Shown here: positions 33,243-33,988 of the stretch, in pieces
How positions within the stretch are numbered: the first letter of the stretch is position 1
How the letters are laid out: each line of letters opens with the position of its first letter
Source of the DNA: a virus
Virus record (IMG/VR): IMGVR_UViG_3300037189_014651
Span: 1-33,988 of that record
Strand: one strand, 5' to 3'
Length of the DNA stretch: 33,988 nucleotides
The notes under the pieces: model-generated
What the model was told of the DNA's origin: nothing
Database searches by the model: none
The model's input: only the letters and a program-made list of their open reading frames with translations
Translations under genes and position numbers: made by a program

Positions 33243-33455
33243 TCATCTCTCCTTCTGCGGGCCCTGTGGCCCTCTGAGCTTCACGACGTTGGGCGCCGAT
33301 AGGATCACCTTGGCCTCCTCGACGCGCACAGTGTGGCGCTCGATCAGGAGATCCAGGGCGGCCAGCAGGTCGTTGTGTGCATCGATCAGCCGCTGGCGCT
33401 GGCCCTTCATGATGGCGGCATCCTTCAGGACGCGCTCTGCCTCTAGCGGCGTCAT
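33243..33455 (-). CDS. Small helical hypothetical protein (70 aa)
   Basis: The ATG at 33455 follows GGAGG and overlaps the upstream stop (ATGA). It is mostly helical: MTPLEAERVLKDAAIMKGQR, then LIDAHNDLLAALDLLIERHT, with a basic C-terminal tail. The stop is one base before the next ATG region. Heptad-like leucines suggest a short coiled coil. No family recognised. Confidence 0.6.
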   Translation of the reverse strand: MTPLEAERVLKDAAIMKGQRQRLIDAHNDLLAALDLLIERHTVRVEEAKVILSAPNVVKLRGPQGPQKER

Positions 33456-33799
33456 ACTGGCGACCTCCGCTGACCGCGCGCCGCGGTGGCCGACAGGCGC
33501 CGCACGCCGGTCTTGATGGCTTGGCGCACGACGTCAGCCTCGCCGGCCGCGTCAGGCCCGACAGCGACGAGGTTGCAGACCATCACTGTCAGGTCTGACA
33601 CCATCTGCCAGCGCTCGCGTGGCAGGTCATAGTATGGCGCCAGGGCGTCGAGCGCCTTTGGCACGCGCCATGCCGCGGCATGTGCGCCACCCTGGCTGGC
33701 AGGCGTGACATCCGCGTCAGAGGGGCTGGCAGACCCGCCAGCGGCGGCGTCAGGCATGACGTCATCTGTCATGGGGGATCTGTCCTGTAACTGCGACAT
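33452..33799 (-). CDS. Hypothetical protein (115 aa)
   Basis: The start at 33799 is preferred because GGAG lies upstream; ATGs at 33829 and 33772 are alternatives. The N-terminal 40 residues are acidic and Ala/Ser-rich, and the remainder is helical (WRVPKALDALAPYYDLPRER, then DLTVMVCNLVAVGPDAAGEA) with a basic tail. The 5' part overlaps the small membrane protein gene in another frame. Function unknown. Confidence 0.5.
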   Translation of the reverse strand: MSQLQDRSPMTDDVMPDAAAGGSASPSDADVTPASQGGAHAAAWRVPKALDALAPYYDLPRERWQMVSDLTVMVCNLVAVGPDAAGEADVVRQAIKTGVRRLSATAARGQRRSPV

Positions 33800-33905
33800 G
33801 GCGGGGATTGCTCCAGGGCGTCGCCACATGGGCGAGGAAGAGGGCCCACGCCGCGAGCGCGAGCATAGCGAGGGCGAGTTTGAAGACGACGGCGCCGGGC
33901 CTCAT
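33762..33905 (-). CDS. Small single-span membrane protein (47 aa)
   Basis: A 47-codon frame starting in an ATGA overlap with the upstream stop. Residues 6-26 (VVFKLALAMLALAAWALFLA) form one hydrophobic helix after a short basic end, followed by a polar tail. It overlaps the 115-aa gene by up to 38 bases. Translational coupling and the clean hydrophobic segment support it. Function unknown; a small lysis-type or anchor peptide is possible. Confidence 0.5.
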   Translation of the reverse strand: MRPGAVVFKLALAMLALAAWALFLAHVATPWSNPRHVAVTGQIPHDR

Positions 33906-33988
33906 CGCTGGGCGCCGAGGTGCTTGCGCAGCACGTCGATCTCCGAGCGCATCGTCGAGGACGCGAAGAAGAGGCCAAGGCTCAGGCC
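33902..33988 (-). CDS. C-terminal end of a small protein cut by the window edge
   Basis: An open frame enters from the right edge and ends with TGA at 33902. The visible 28 residues begin GLSLGLFFASS, the end of a hydrophobic helix, and continue MRSEIDVLRKHLGAQR, a short charged helix. The stop overlaps the next ATG (ATGA), as elsewhere in the operon. The N-terminus and identity lie outside the window. Confidence 0.5.
   Translation of the reverse strand, partial: GLSLGLFFASSTMRSEIDVLRKHLGAQR

Noticed and set aside
33587-33600. TGTCAG-GT-CTGACA inverted repeat
   Set aside because: It lies inside a coding sequence with no start codon nearby; several short palindromes of this size are expected by chance.
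1-33988. tRNA genes, integrase, lysis genes or insertion sequences
   Set aside because: None found by eye in either strand; no tRNA-like cloverleaf, transposase motif or endolysin motif was recognised.

Overview
The window reads as most of the replication, packaging and virion-assembly half of a short-tailed (podovirus-type, P22-like) bacteriophage or prophage. The DNA is GC-rich. Almost every gene lies on the minus strand, tightly packed with ATGA/GTGA overlaps and Shine-Dalgarno sites, so transcription runs from the right end (about 33,988) to the left end (1). An alphaproteobacterial host is an inference. It rests on the high GC, on the style of the genes, and on two intergenic copies of GTTC-N7-GTTC, the LexA operator known from that class. 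No integrase, lysis cassette, host gene or tRNA is visible, so temperate versus lytic life cannot be decided from this window alone.

Region by region, in transcription order. From 33.9 to 32.8 kb there are five small genes, one of them an N4 gp49/Sf6 gene 66 family protein. From 32.8 to 30.0 kb lies the replication block: a DnaB-type helicase, a small winged-helix protein and a replication-initiator-like protein. The last carries a dense set of short repeats inside its coding sequence and is a candidate origin. From 30.0 to 28.2 kb there are six small genes, including a zinc-ribbon-like protein, a membrane-anchored coiled coil, a small HTH protein and a PhoB-type winged-helix protein without a receiver domain. 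From 28.2 to 17.3 kb lies the head module: terminase small and large subunits, portal, scaffold, P22-type coat protein, a repeat-built decoration-like protein, two structural proteins and a gp4-like tail adaptor. Intrinsic-terminator-like hairpins follow the coat gene and the decoration gene.

From 17.3 to 9.4 kb a single gene encodes a protein of about 2,630 residues. It combines membrane-active segments, a zincin-type HExxHxxGxxD motif, a large helical domain known from phage polyvalent proteins, and eight copies of a P-G-P-L/M motif placed at apparent domain boundaries and at the very C-terminus. From 9.1 to 2.9 kb four putative ejection (internal virion) proteins follow. From 2.9 kb to the left end come a P22 gp10-like tail hub protein, a small fibre-associated protein and a tail/head fibre cut by the window edge.

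The least explained parts are: the giant protein and its motif; a probable plus-strand gene for a two-helix membrane protein (9,177-9,536) with a LexA-like box just upstream; and a stem-loop plus second LexA-like box directly in front of the gp4-like gene. Functions given are from reading motifs and gene order; no database search was possible.
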